Source of the DNA: Actinomadura luzonensis
Lineage (GTDB): Bacteria > Actinomycetota > Actinomycetes > Streptosporangiales > Streptosporangiaceae
NCBI RefSeq assembly: GCF_022664455.2
Contig: NZ_JAKRKC020000001.1
Location: 2,113,001-2,177,000 of the forward strand
Length of the DNA: 64,000 nucleotides
Reading direction: 5' to 3'
The notes below the pieces were generated by a model that saw nothing but the letters and a program-made list of their open reading frames with translations, was not told the origin of the DNA and did not search any database. Position 1 is the first letter of the stretch, and every line of letters begins with the position of its first letter. The translations under genes and the position numbers were made by a program. Positions 1-7,963 of this stretch are shown piece after piece.

Positions 1-66
1 CGGCCCATGGCTACTCCCTAGTCCCCGCTGTCATGCTATCCAACAACGTTACGACTTGAAGAATTA

Positions 67-92
67 TGCAACTGCGCTGGATTAGTCTTGCA
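67..92. promoter_or_regulatory. Weak dyad upstream of the ArsR gene
   Basis: TGCAA at 67-71 and TTGCA at 88-92 form an inverted repeat that ends just before the ATG at 95. ArsR proteins usually bind such dyads at their own promoters, so autoregulation is inferred. The arms are short and could be chance. Confidence 0.3.
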
Positions 93-94
93 AT

Positions 95-427
95 ATGCAC
101 GTGGAGGTCTATCAGGCCAAGGCCGACTTCTTCCGGACGCTCGGCCACCCCGCTCGCATCAGAGTGTTGGAGCTTCTCCAGGAAGGGCCGCTACCCGTCA
201 GGGATCTTCTGGCCCAGATCGACATCGAGCCGTCGAGCCTTTCCCAGCAGCTCGCGGTCCTGCGCAGGGCGGGCATCGTGAGCGCCATCCGCGAGGGCAG
301 CACCGTGGTCTACACGCTGGCCACCCCCGAGCTGGCCGACCTGCTCGGAGCCGCCCGCCGCATCCTCACCGACATGCTTGCCGACCAGGGCGAACTGCTC
401 GCCGAGCTGAGAGCCGAGGTCACCTAG
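95..427 (+). CDS. ArsR/SmtB-family winged-helix repressor
   Basis: A 110-residue protein of the normal ArsR size. The N-terminal helices read LGHPARIRVLELL, a family hallmark, and the recognition helix region is SSLSQQLAVLRRAGIV (about residues 47-62), followed by a beta wing with VVYTLA. There is no cysteine anywhere, so the classical ELCVC metal site is missing and a metal is unlikely to be the ligand. The start at 95 has no clear Shine-Dalgarno sequence and may be leaderless. It points at the next gene, is separated from it by a strong hairpin, and has no obvious target beside it; the upstream neighbour lies outside the window. Confidence 0.9.
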   Translation: MHVEVYQAKADFFRTLGHPARIRVLELLQEGPLPVRDLLAQIDIEPSSLSQQLAVLRRAGIVSAIREGSTVVYTLATPELADLLGAARRILTDMLADQGELLAELRAEVT

Positions 428-430
428 CGG

Positions 431-464
431 GCGCCCGGGCGGGGCCCCCGTCCCGCCCGGGCGC
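431..464. terminator. Strong hairpin between convergent genes
   Basis: GCGCCCGGGCGGG at 431-443 pairs perfectly with 452-464 across an 8-base loop. It lies between the ends of the convergent ArsR and membrane-protein genes. No T-tract follows, as is common for actinobacterial terminators, so bidirectional termination is inferred from position. Confidence 0.6.
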
Positions 465-472
465 ACCGGAGA

Positions 473-1030
473 TCAGCCCGCCGCCGGCCGCCGCCGCACG
501 TGCTTCGGATACCAGGCAGTGAAGGCGGCGGGCACCACGAACGAGAGCACCTTGACGGCGACCACCACGGTCGTGGCGTGCGGCGAGAGCGCCAGCACGT
601 ACGTCAGGGAGATCGCCGCGACGGTGAAGGCCACCGCCCAGGCCACGGTGATGACCACGTTGACGCGGTAGAACTGCGGCGTGTCCCAGACCTCGCGCGG
701 CGCCATGGTCCGCGCGATGCCCAGCGTGAACGGCCGCCGCACGGCCAGCGACCCCCACGCCGTGCCGGCCAGCCAGACGTTGACCAGCGCGGGCCCGTAC
801 GGCGTGAGCGGCGAGTGCGGGGCCACCAGGGAGAGCACCGTCAGGCAGGCGAAGAACAGCGCCGCGCTGGACTCGATGACCATCTCGTCCCAGCCCCGGC
901 CGGCCCGCCGGTCCAGCAGGACGAGCGCGACGGCGATGACCAGGCCGGTGATGGCCCCCCAGCGCCACTCGTCGCTGGTGGCGACCACGGCGTAGACGAT
1001 CCAGGGCAGGAAACCGAGCAGACCGCGCAT
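473..1030 (-). CDS. Conserved hypothetical membrane protein (septation-protein-A-like topology)
   Basis: About 185 residues with five or six hydrophobic segments (GLLGFLPWIVYAVV, AITGLVIAVALVLL, SSAALFFACLTVLSLVA, VVITVAWAVAFTVAAISLTYVLA, TVVVAVKVLSFVVPAAF). A loop around VRRPFTLGIARTMAPREVW and a C-terminal FTAWYPKHVRRR resemble small integral membrane proteins often labelled intracellular septation protein A-like, but I cannot name it firmly. The ATG at 1030 is taken as start; an in-frame GTG at 1039 is equally possible. It is divergent from the PadR gene and shares a promoter region holding a long inverted repeat, so it is the likely PadR target. Confidence 0.8.
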   Translation of the reverse strand: MRGLLGFLPWIVYAVVATSDEWRWGAITGLVIAVALVLLDRRAGRGWDEMVIESSAALFFACLTVLSLVAPHSPLTPYGPALVNVWLAGTAWGSLAVRRPFTLGIARTMAPREVWDTPQFYRVNVVITVAWAVAFTVAAISLTYVLALSPHATTVVVAVKVLSFVVPAAFTAWYPKHVRRRPAAG

Positions 1031-1046
1031 TGCTCTCACTCTCTAC

Positions 1047-1105
1047 ATTCCTACAGTGACATGTCGAAGCTAGACCCTCCACTTTCGATGTGTCAATATA
1101 GGAAT
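1047..1105. promoter_or_regulatory. Long inverted repeat, probable PadR operator
   Basis: The left arm at 1047-1069 starts ATTCCTA and contains TGACA and TCGAAG. The right arm at 1082-1105 is its imperfect reverse complement (CTTTCGA, TGTCA, TAGGAAT). It fills the gap between the divergent membrane-protein and PadR genes and ends at the PadR ATG. Autorepression together with control of the divergent gene is inferred. Confidence 0.6.
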
Positions 1106-1618
1106 ATGAGCCTCCGACACGCCGTGCTGGGCCTGCTCGCCGAAGGGCCGGCGAGCGGCTACGACCTGATGAAGCTGTTCGACGTCTCCCTGGCCAACAC
1201 CTGGCCGGCCACCCAGAGCCAGCTCTACTCGGAGCTGGGCAAGCTCGCCGAGGCGGGCCTGGTCGCCGTTGCCGCCGAGGGGCCGCGCGGGCGCAAGGAG
1301 TACGCGATCACCGACGCGGGCCGCGCCGAGCTGCGCCGCTGGATCACCGACGTCGAGCCGACCCGGGTCACCCGCAGCGACATGTTGCTGCGGGTGTTCT
1401 TCCTGGCCCAGGTGTCACCCGAGGAGGCCCGCGGCTACCTGCGCAACCAGGCCGGGCTCGCGGCCGAGCGGGTGGAGCGCCTGGAGGGCATCCGCCCGTT
1501 CGTGGAGGACGGCGACGACAACCTGTCCCGCTACGGCCGGATCGCCCTGGAGTACGGCCTGCGCCTGGGCAAGGCCCAGCAGGAGTGGGCCGAGTGGGCC
1601 GAGAGCCAGATCAAGTAG
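1106..1618 (+). CDS. PadR-family transcriptional regulator
   Basis: A 170-residue PadR protein. The opening MSLRHAVLGLLAEGPASGYDL is the family signature; the winged helix spans about residues 1-80 with the typical QLYSELGKLAEAGLV helix and GRKEYAITDAGRAEL wing. The C-terminal helical dimerisation domain (about 85-165) carries DMLLRVFFLAQ and YLRNQAGLAAERVERLE. The reading frame is open far upstream, but the ATG at 1106 is where homology begins. It sits divergent from a membrane-protein gene and only 10 bases before menB, so it may be cotranscribed with menB. Confidence 0.92.
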   Translation: MSLRHAVLGLLAEGPASGYDLMKLFDVSLANTWPATQSQLYSELGKLAEAGLVAVAAEGPRGRKEYAITDAGRAELRRWITDVEPTRVTRSDMLLRVFFLAQVSPEEARGYLRNQAGLAAERVERLEGIRPFVEDGDDNLSRYGRIALEYGLRLGKAQQEWAEWAESQIK

Positions 1619-1628
1619 GCTCCTGGCC

Positions 1629-2507
1629 ATGGTCTCCGAGCTGTTCGATCCCAAGGCGTGGCAGGCGGTCGAGGGATTCGACTTCACCGACATCACCTAC
1701 CACCGGGCGATCGACCAGGGCACCGTGCGCATCGCCTTCGACCGGCCCGAGGTGCGCAACGCCTTCCGCCCGCAGACCGTCGACGAGCTCTACCGGGCGT
1801 TCGACCACGCCCGGCAGAGCACCGACGTCGGCTGCGTGCTGCTCACCGGCAACGGCCCCTCGCCCAAGGACGGCGGCTGGGCCTTCTGCTCCGGCGGCGA
1901 CCAGCGCATCCGGGGCAAGGACGGCTACCAGTACGCCGACGGCACGGCCGCGACCGGCCGCCTGCACATCCTGGAGGTGCAGCGGCTCATCCGGTTCATG
2001 CCGAAGGTCGTGATCTGCGTGGTGCCGGGCTGGGCCGCGGGCGGCGGCCACAGCCTGCACGTGGTGGCCGACCTCACGCTCGCCAGCGCCGAGCACGCCC
2101 GCTTCAAGCAGACCGACGCCGACGTGGCCAGCTTCGACGGCGGCTTCGGCTCGGCGTACCTGGCGCGGCAGGTCGGGCAGAAGTTCGCGCGGGAGATCTT
2201 CTTCCTCGGCGACACCTACACCGCGGCCGACGCCCACCGCATGGGCATGGTCAACGCCGTCGTGCCGCACGCCGAGCTGGAGGCCACCGCCCTGGAGTGG
2301 GCCCGCAAGATCAACGGCAAGTCGCCGACCGCGCAGCGCATGCTGAAGTTCGCCTTCAACATGATCGACGACGGGCTGGTCGGGCAGCAGGTGTTCGCGG
2401 GCGAGGCGACGCGGCTGGCGTACATGACGGACGAGGCGGCCGAGGGGCGCGACTCGTTCCTGCAGAAGCGCGAGCCCGACTGGTCGCCGTTCCCCTGGCA
2501 CTTCTAG
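1629..2507 (+). CDS. menB: 1,4-dihydroxy-2-naphthoyl-CoA synthase (MenB)
   Basis: A 292-residue crotonase-fold enzyme that closes the second ring of the menaquinone head group (o-succinylbenzoyl-CoA to 1,4-dihydroxy-2-naphthoyl-CoA). MenB-specific stretches are visible: CSGGDQRIRG at 87-96, GWAAGGGHSLHVVADLTLAS at 134-153 with the oxyanion-hole glycines, SFDGGFGS at 168-175, LKFAFNMIDDGLVGQQ and the C-terminal DWSPFPWHF. It matches the mycobacterial MenB pattern almost word for word. The start at 1629 is chosen because the family N-terminus (ELFDPKAW) begins there. No other men gene is in the window; the neighbours are PadR upstream and an oxidoreductase on the opposite strand. Confidence 0.95.
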   Translation: MVSELFDPKAWQAVEGFDFTDITYHRAIDQGTVRIAFDRPEVRNAFRPQTVDELYRAFDHARQSTDVGCVLLTGNGPSPKDGGWAFCSGGDQRIRGKDGYQYADGTAATGRLHILEVQRLIRFMPKVVICVVPGWAAGGGHSLHVVADLTLASAEHARFKQTDADVASFDGGFGSAYLARQVGQKFAREIFFLGDTYTAADAHRMGMVNAVVPHAELEATALEWARKINGKSPTAQRMLKFAFNMIDDGLVGQQVFAGEATRLAYMTDEAAEGRDSFLQKREPDWSPFPWHF

Positions 2508-2515
2508 GGGCGGCC

Positions 2516-3493
2516 TCAGGCCACCTGGAGCACGATCTTGCCCTGGATGTGCCCCTGCTCGGCCCGCTCGTGCGCCTTCGCGGCGTCCGCGAGCGGGTGG
2601 ACGCTGTCGAGGCCGACCCGGAGGAGCCCGGCGTCGGCCAGGCGGGCCAGCTCGGCCAGTTGCCCGCCGTCGGAGCGCACCTGCCCTGAGGGGAAGGTGA
2701 TGCCGCGCGCGGCGGCGCGCTCGCGGTGGTACTCGCCGAGGAAGACCGGGCTGATCGTGCCGCCCGGGGCGACCACCGGCACGAGCCGGTGCCCCTCCGG
2801 GCCGCCGACGGTGTCGAAGAGGTGGTCCACGTCGCGGACGACGTCCTCGGGCGGCGTGACGGTGTAGTCCACGAACTCGGCCGCGCCGAGGTCGCGCAGG
2901 AAGCGCTCGTGGCGGCCGGAGGCGACCGCGATGACCCGGGCGTCCCTGGTGTTCGTCGCGAGCTGGATGAGGAAGTGCCCGACGCCGCCGGCCGCGCCGT
3001 TGACCAGCACGGTTCTGCCCGGTTCGAGCCGTACGTGGTCGAAGAGGAACTGGTAGGCGGTGAGCCCGGCCATCGGGATCCCGGCGGCCTCGACGTGGTC
3101 GAGCGCGGCCGGCTTGCGGGCCAGGTGGGACGCGGGCGAGGTGGTGTACTCGGCGTAGCCCCTGCCGCCGTCGCCGTCGACGGGCGGGAAACGCACCAGG
3201 CCGAACACCTCGTCGCCGACCTCCCACTCGGTGACGCCGGGGCCGAGCGCGGCGACCACGCCCGAGATGTCCGAGCCGGGCGTGAAGGGCAGGCGCAGGG
3301 CAGGGCGTAGCTCCTCGGGGATGTTGGCGAAGCCGGTCCTCGCGTACCAGTCGGGCGGGTTGAGACCGGCCGCGCGCACGCGCACCAGCACGTCGCCGGG
3401 GCCCGGCTCCGGACGCGGGACCTCCTCGGCCACCAGCACCTCGGGGCCGCCGAAGGCGTGCACGCGCACGGCCGTCATCGTCTGTTCCGTCAT
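2516..3493 (-). CDS. NADP-dependent quinone oxidoreductase-like MDR protein
   Basis: A 325-residue medium-chain dehydrogenase/reductase of the zinc-independent quinone-reductase type. The GroES-like half contains GLNPPDWYARTG and GSDISGVVAALGPGV; the nucleotide-binding fold has VLVNGAAGGVGHFLIQLA. The C-terminal HIQGKIVLQV is typical. No structural zinc cysteines are present. The ATG at 3493 is followed by MTEQTMTAVRVHAFGGPEVL. It is divergent from a TetR gene across a perfect double operator, so TetR repression is inferred. The substrate is unknown; these enzymes usually reduce quinones or enones. Confidence 0.88.
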   Translation of the reverse strand: MTEQTMTAVRVHAFGGPEVLVAEEVPRPEPGPGDVLVRVRAAGLNPPDWYARTGFANIPEELRPALRLPFTPGSDISGVVAALGPGVTEWEVGDEVFGLVRFPPVDGDGGRGYAEYTTSPASHLARKPAALDHVEAAGIPMAGLTAYQFLFDHVRLEPGRTVLVNGAAGGVGHFLIQLATNTRDARVIAVASGRHERFLRDLGAAEFVDYTVTPPEDVVRDVDHLFDTVGGPEGHRLVPVVAPGGTISPVFLGEYHRERAAARGITFPSGQVRSDGGQLAELARLADAGLLRVGLDSVHPLADAAKAHERAEQGHIQGKIVLQVA

Positions 3494-3514
3494 GGTCGCT
3501 CCCTTGTCGATAGG

Positions 3515-3559
3515 ATGTGGAGCACTGCTCCGGAATATAACCGGAGCAGTGCTCCACAT
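3515..3559. promoter_or_regulatory. Perfect nested inverted repeat, TetR operator
   Basis: ATGTGGAGCACTGCTCCGG at 3515-3533 is repeated as its exact reverse complement at 3541-3559. Each arm is itself nearly palindromic (GGAGCA-N-TGCTCC), so the site looks like two TetR dimer sites facing each other. It fills the space between the divergent oxidoreductase and TetR genes, 15 bases from the TetR start. Confidence 0.75.
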
Positions 3560-3574
3560 ACAAGGGACGGTGCC

Positions 3575-4147
3575 GTGACGGACGAGGAACCCCGCGCCCC
3601 CAGAGCGGACGCGCAACGCAACCGCGCCCGCATCCTGGAGGTCGCCCGGACGGTCGTGGCCGAACAGGGCACGCAGGCATCGCTGCGCGACGTCGCCCGC
3701 CGGGCCGGCATCGGCCTCGGCACGCTCTACCGCCACTTCCCGACCCGGGACGAACTCCTCGAAACCCTCCTCAGCGACCGCTTCGACCGGCTCGCCGCCC
3801 GAGCCGCCGCACTGGAGTCCACCCGGCCGCCGGCGGACGCCCTCGCACAGTGGGTCAGCGACTTCGCCGAAGGCGCCACCGCCTACCGGGGCCTCGCCGC
3901 CTCGATGCTGGCGACCATCGAGGACGAGACGTCGTCGTTGCACGCCTCCTGCCTGGCCATGCGGCAGGCGGCGGGACGACTGCTCGGCAACGCGCAGGCG
4001 GCCGGGGCGGTGCGGGCCGACGTGGACGGGACGGACCTGTTCGCGCTGGTCAACGCCGTGGGCTGGATCGCCGACCAGGCCCCGTCCCTGTCGGCGCGCC
4101 GCGCCCACCTCCTCTCCCTCGTCCTCGACGGCCTCAAACCCCACTGA
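3575..4147 (+). CDS. TetR/AcrR-family regulator of the divergent oxidoreductase
   Basis: A 190-residue TetR protein. The DNA-binding domain runs from about residue 12 to 60 with ILEVARTVVAEQGTQASLRDVARRAGIGLGTLYRHFPTRDELLETL, of which the last half is the helix-turn-helix. The ligand domain is acidic in linkers and resembles the SbtR/TetR_C type. The GTG at 3575 is chosen because AAGGGACG lies 7-14 bases ahead and the protein opens TDEEPRAPRADAQRNRARIL. The nested operator next to it argues for autoregulation plus control of the divergent quinone oxidoreductase. Confidence 0.92.
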   Translation: MTDEEPRAPRADAQRNRARILEVARTVVAEQGTQASLRDVARRAGIGLGTLYRHFPTRDELLETLLSDRFDRLAARAAALESTRPPADALAQWVSDFAEGATAYRGLAASMLATIEDETSSLHASCLAMRQAAGRLLGNAQAAGAVRADVDGTDLFALVNAVGWIADQAPSLSARRAHLLSLVLDGLKPH

Positions 4148-4436
4148 CCCCCTCTCTCCCCTCAGGACCCCCGCCGCAGCCGCCGCAGTACGGCGAAGGG
4201 CACGGGGCCGGCGGCGCACCCGGCCCGGCACCCCACACTCCTCCCCCGAAAGGGCTCACCGGCGAGGTCGGCAAGCCAACCCGAGGAGCGTGCGCCTCCC
4301 CCGGAAGAGGGCGCGCCTCTCAGGAGGGCCGGGCTCTCCCGGAAGGACGCCGCCGGAGTACGGAGGGAGGGTGGGCCCTCGCCGCCCTTCCCCCGGCGAG
4401 GGGCCCCTGCCCGGAGGGCCCGCCGTAGCACGGCGG
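4148..4436. other. Intergenic region between convergent genes, with hairpin
   Basis: These 289 bases are extremely GC-rich and hold no convincing gene. A hairpin at 4373-4406 (GGGCCCTCGCCG against CGGCGAGGGGCCC) lies near the end of the alpha/beta hydrolase and may terminate transcription from one or both sides. Short repeats of GGAGG and CCGCCG type are present without clear periodicity. Confidence 0.4.
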
Positions 4437-5276
4437 TCAGGCGCAGGTGCGGCCGATGGGGGTGGCGACAGTGGGGTGGCCGAGGTAGCGGTCGATGGAG
4501 TGCGGTTCGTTGCCGTTCTCCACCTCCACCTGCCGCAGCGGCGTCCCCCACGACCGCTCCAGCGGGTGCCCGAGCGCCACCACGTCGTTCACGTCGTACG
4601 TCGTCAGCCAGTCCACCCCGGGATGCACCGTCCCCCGCGCCAGCAGGTTCCGCTGGATGGTGGGCAGGCCCAGCGGCGAGCCGGCCGTCACCCACAGCGT
4701 CACGCGCCGCCGCACCGCCTCCTCCACCAGCAGGTCGCGGCCGACGACCGTCCCCAGGCTGTGGGTGACGAGCACGATCGGCCCGTCGGCGGGGAGCTGG
4801 CGGCGCACCTCGGCGAGCACCGGCTGCCGGCCGTGGCTGAGGTAGACGGCCACGTCCTGGAGGAAGACCTTGATGATCTCCTTGTCGACGCCGGTGCGCC
4901 GGCACACCCATTGGAGCATCTGCCGGGCCAGCGTCCAGGTCAGGATGTCCTCGATGCCCGCCTCCAGCGGCGAGCCGACCGCGCCGGCCAGGTCCGCCAT
5001 CAGGCAGCGTTCCAGCGTGCCGGTCTCGGCCGGCAGGTACGGGTGGAACGGCACCTCCTGCGTGGCCTCCACCGGCACGGCCTCGGCGAGGTCGGGCAGG
5101 CCCGCGATCTCGGCGGTGACCCGGTGGAGCACGTTGCCGTAGTACGCCATCACGGCCTGGACGGGCGGGCGAGCCAGGCCGAGCCCGGCCGACAGCGCGT
5201 GGTCCCACTCCTCCAGCAGGGCTCGCGGGTCCTTGCCCTCCTGCCCCCGGCCGTGGATGAAGACGAGAGTCGTCAC
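4437..5276 (-). CDS. Alpha/beta-fold hydrolase
   Basis: A 279-residue alpha/beta hydrolase. It opens TTLVFIHGRGQEG (oxyanion HGxG-type loop) and has the nucleophile elbow VTHSLGTVVGRDL with Ser173. Likely acid and base are an Asp in TTYDVNDVVALGHP (about 227-233) and His in NEPHSIDRYLGH (about 257). The middle contains an unusual helical lid (AGIEDILTWTLARQMLQWVCRRTGVDKEIIKVFLQD). It reads convergent to the TetR gene and divergent from the kinase gene. Substrate is not evident; an esterase or lipase role is possible. Confidence 0.85.
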   Translation of the reverse strand: MTTLVFIHGRGQEGKDPRALLEEWDHALSAGLGLARPPVQAVMAYYGNVLHRVTAEIAGLPDLAEAVPVEATQEVPFHPYLPAETGTLERCLMADLAGAVGSPLEAGIEDILTWTLARQMLQWVCRRTGVDKEIIKVFLQDVAVYLSHGRQPVLAEVRRQLPADGPIVLVTHSLGTVVGRDLLVEEAVRRRVTLWVTAGSPLGLPTIQRNLLARGTVHPGVDWLTTYDVNDVVALGHPLERSWGTPLRQVEVENGNEPHSIDRYLGHPTVATPIGRTCA

Positions 5277-5365
5277 GTGGGCAGCGTAAGGACGGGCGGC
5301 CCCGGGGCGCGTCAGGGTGCGGATAGGGGGAAGCCCTAGCCCGCGCCCCGGGGCAGACTGGGAGC

Positions 5366-6280
5366 ATGAAGATCGTGGTGCCGGAGGCGCTGACCGCCTC
5401 GCACGTCAGGTGGGACGGCGAGGCCGGCCGCGCCTGGACGGCCGGGCTGCCCGCGCTGGCCGGGCGCTATCTGGAGGAGTGGGAGCTGCGGCTGGACGGT
5501 GAGCCGGGCCACGGCGTGGTGTCCCTGGTGCTGCCGGTGGTCCGGGCGGACGGGACGCCGGCCGCGCTCAAGCTGCAGCCGGTCACCGACGAGAACGTCA
5601 CCGAGGCGGTGGGCCTGCGCGCCTGGGCCGGCGACGGCTCGGTCCGCCTGCTCGCCGAGGACCCGGCCACCGGCACCCTCCTGCTGGAGCGCCTGCACGC
5701 GGGCCGCAGCCTGTCGGCGGTGCCGGACGACCTGGAGGCGCTGGCGGTCCTCACCGCCCTGCTGGCGCGCCTGGTCGCCCACCCCGCTCCGCCCGGCCTG
5801 CGCCGCCTGGCGGACCTCGCGCGGGGCATGCTGGACGGCGTGGACCGCGCGCTGGCCGCCCTCCCCGGCGAGGACGACCGCCGCAGGCTGCGCCGCTGGG
5901 CCGGCGCGCTCGCCGAGGTGGCCGCCGAGCCCGGCGACCGGCTGCTGCACTGGGACCTGCACTACGACAACGTGCTGGCCGCCGACCGGGAGCCGTGGCT
6001 CGCCATCGACCCGAAGCCGCTGGCCGGCGACCCGGGCTTCGACCTGTGGCCGGCGTTGCACAACCGCTGGGCCGACCTGGCGGCGACGGGCGACGTCGGA
6101 CGGGCGGCGCTGCGCCGCTTCGACCTGATGGCCGACGTCCTCGGCCTGGATCCGCGCCGCGCGGCCCGCTGGACGCTGGGCCGGGCGCTGCAGAACGCCC
6201 TGTGGGACGTCGAGGGCGGCGCGGGCCGCCTCGACGAGGCGCACGCGACCCTGGCCGACGCCGTCGCCCGCCGCCTCTGA
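5366..6280 (+). CDS. Aminoglycoside phosphotransferase-family kinase, APH(6)/streptomycin 6-kinase-like
   Basis: A 304-residue protein with a protein-kinase-like fold. Lys69 in AALKLQP and Glu80 match the ATP-anchoring pair, HWDLHYDNVL at 195-204 is the catalytic loop with Asp197, and IDPKPLAGDPGFDL at 214-227 carries the metal-binding Asp215. The wording IDPKP-AGDPxFD is typical of streptomycin/hydroxyurea 6-phosphotransferases. Whether it gives antibiotic resistance or phosphorylates a cell metabolite cannot be told. The start at 5366 follows GGGGCAGACTGGGAGC, which contains a GGGAG ribosome site. Confidence 0.88.
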   Translation: MKIVVPEALTASHVRWDGEAGRAWTAGLPALAGRYLEEWELRLDGEPGHGVVSLVLPVVRADGTPAALKLQPVTDENVTEAVGLRAWAGDGSVRLLAEDPATGTLLLERLHAGRSLSAVPDDLEALAVLTALLARLVAHPAPPGLRRLADLARGMLDGVDRALAALPGEDDRRRLRRWAGALAEVAAEPGDRLLHWDLHYDNVLAADREPWLAIDPKPLAGDPGFDLWPALHNRWADLAATGDVGRAALRRFDLMADVLGLDPRRAARWTLGRALQNALWDVEGGAGRLDEAHATLADAVARRL

Positions 6281-6320
6281 CGAGATCCGGGATCGCCTCT
6301 GACGGAGCCCGCCGGCCGTC

Positions 6321-6348
6321 CCTCTGACGGATCGCCGCCGGTCAGAGG
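6321..6348. terminator. Hairpin between convergent genes
   Basis: CCTCTGAC at 6321-6328 pairs with GTCAGAGG at 6341-6348, with a further CGG/CCG pairing inside. It overlaps the end of the leftward oxidoreductase and follows the kinase by 40 bases, so it can act in both directions. Confidence 0.5.
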
Positions 6349-7277
6349 GTCAGCACGATCTTGCCGTGGCCGTGGCCGGTCTCGATCTCGCGGTGCGCGT
6401 CCGCCGCCTCCGCCAGCGGGTACGCCCGCCGCACCGGCCAGGCGAACCGCCCCTCGGCGTACCGCGCCGCGTAGCGGCCGAGCCGTTCGGCCGTGCGCTC
6501 GCCGCGTACGGTCTGGACGCCCAGCTCGGCGGCCCGCCCGTGCTCGACGAGCGTGACGATCCGCGCCCGGTCGGCGACCAGCTCCAGGGAGACCTCCAGG
6601 GCGTGGCCTCCGGCGCCGTCCAGCGCGGCGTCCACGCCGCCGGGCGCGAGCGCCCGCACCCGGTCGGCCAGCCCTTCCCCGTAGGTGACCGGCTCGGCGC
6701 CGAGCGCGCGCAGGTGGTCGTGGTTGGCCTCGCGGGCGGTGCCGATCACCCGCGCGCCGCGGGCCACGGCGATCTGCGTCGCGGCCGTCCCGACGGCTCC
6801 GGCCGCGCCGTGCACCAGCAGCGTCTCGCCCGCCTTGACGCCGAGCCCGTCGAGGGCGAGTTCGGCGGTCTGCACGCCGGCGGTCAGGCCGCCGGCCACC
6901 TCCCACGGCACGCCGGGCGGCTTGGGGGCCACGTCCGTCGCGTCCACCACGATGTACTCGGCGTAGCCGAACAGCCGCGAGAAGCCCAGCACCTCGTCGC
7001 CCTCGGCCAGGCCGGTCACGCCGGGGCCGACGCGGTCCACCACCCCGGCGAACTCGTTGCCCGGGATGCGCGGGAAGGGCACCTCCCCCAGGTACGGCGG
7101 CAGCCAGCCGGCCCGCACCGCCGTGTCGAAGGGCTGCACCCCGGCCGCCCGCACCCGCACCCGTACCTGGCCGGGCCCCGCCTGCGGGACCGGCAGTTCC
7201 ATCACCTTCAGCACCTCGGGGCCGCCCGGCTCGGCGAACGCCGCCGCCCTCATCACGTTAGTCATGACCGCCAGCAT
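6342..7277 (-). CDS. NADP-dependent oxidoreductase, quinone-reductase type MDR
   Basis: A 311-residue zinc-free MDR enzyme. It shows GVQPFDTAVRAGWLPPYL, the GroES-like IPGNEFAGVVDRVGPGV, and a Rossmann motif LLVHGAAGAVGTAATQIAVARGARVIGTA. The end is GHGHGKIVLTL. The first possible ATG is at 7277 (MLAVMTNVMRAAAF); ATG 7265 is an alternative, and neither has a good ribosome site. A 16-base palindrome lies 5 bases ahead of 7277, so the transcript is probably very short-leadered and controlled by an unlinked regulator. Confidence 0.87.
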   Translation of the reverse strand: MLAVMTNVMRAAAFAEPGGPEVLKVMELPVPQAGPGQVRVRVRAAGVQPFDTAVRAGWLPPYLGEVPFPRIPGNEFAGVVDRVGPGVTGLAEGDEVLGFSRLFGYAEYIVVDATDVAPKPPGVPWEVAGGLTAGVQTAELALDGLGVKAGETLLVHGAAGAVGTAATQIAVARGARVIGTAREANHDHLRALGAEPVTYGEGLADRVRALAPGGVDAALDGAGGHALEVSLELVADRARIVTLVEHGRAAELGVQTVRGERTAERLGRYAARYAEGRFAWPVRRAYPLAEAADAHREIETGHGHGKIVLTL

Positions 7278-7282
7278 GCAAC

Positions 7283-7298
7283 CTCAACCTAGGTTGAG
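7283..7298. promoter_or_regulatory. Perfect 16-base palindrome before the oxidoreductase
   Basis: CTCAACCTAGGTTGAG is an exact palindrome 6 bases upstream of the ATG at 7277. The shape resembles operators of MerR-like or TetR regulators, but no such gene is adjacent. Control of the oxidoreductase is inferred from position. Confidence 0.55.
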
Positions 7299-7411
7299 AG
7301 CAAGTCATCCCGACTTTCAGTCCCGTTTTGGGAACTATCTTCTTTAGTCGTGCTTTATCTAGATATAGTCCGTCGAGACATCGACGCGGGGGATGGGCAC
7401 AACGGGGTGTG

Positions 7412-7963
7412 ATGGCCGACTTCTTTAGTACGGCGTTGAGTTTTCCGACTGTCGTTTTCAGTTTCCTGCTCGTGGTGGTCGTCGGTTATTGGCTGATCGT
7501 CATCACCGGAGTGGTCGAGCTGGACGACGACGCGGCCTGGCTGGGGCTCGGGGGAGTCCCGGCCGGCGTCACGCTCTCGCTGCTGATCGCGCTCGCCTGG
7601 CTGCTGTGCCTGATCGGCAGCCAGGTCGCGAGCGGCGGCCCGCTGCTCGCCGTCCCCTTCGCCGCCGCGGGCGGCGCGTGGCTGGCCGTCCGGGGGCTCA
7701 TCGGGCCGCTGCGCAGGCTGTTCCCCGAGGGCGACCGGCACTCGCGCGGCGACCTGATCGGCCGGCCGTGCGTGATCAGGACCGGCTCGGCGAGCCCCGA
7801 GTTCGGCCAGGCCGAGGTCTCCGCCGCCGACGGCTCCACGGCCGTCGTCCAGGTGCGGACGACGGGCGCGGACCGCCTCGCCCGCGGCGACAAAGCCCTC
7901 ATCTTCGAATACGACAAAGACGGCGAATTCTTCTGGGTCATGCCCTACGAAAGCGAGATTTGA
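7412..7963 (+). CDS. YqiJ-like membrane protein with OB-fold (NfeD-related), flotillin partner
   Basis: A 183-residue protein. Two or three membrane segments fill residues 10-100 (VVFSFLLVVVVGYWLIVITGV, VTLSLLIALAWLLCLIG, LLAVPFAAAGGAWLAV), then a soluble beta-rich domain begins near GDLIGRPCVIRTGSASPEFGQAEVSAADG, like the OB-fold of NfeD/YqiJ proteins. The family pairs with flotillins: in E. coli yqiJ precedes yqiK. Here its TGA overlaps the flotillin ATG in TGATG, so translation is coupled. The ATG at 7412 begins the hydrophobic N-terminus. The 5' region is noticeably less GC-rich than the rest. Probable role: scaffold of a flotillin membrane complex. Confidence 0.85.
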   Translation: MADFFSTALSFPTVVFSFLLVVVVGYWLIVITGVVELDDDAAWLGLGGVPAGVTLSLLIALAWLLCLIGSQVASGGPLLAVPFAAAGGAWLAVRGLIGPLRRLFPEGDRHSRGDLIGRPCVIRTGSASPEFGQAEVSAADGSTAVVQVRTTGADRLARGDKALIFEYDKDGEFFWVMPYESEI

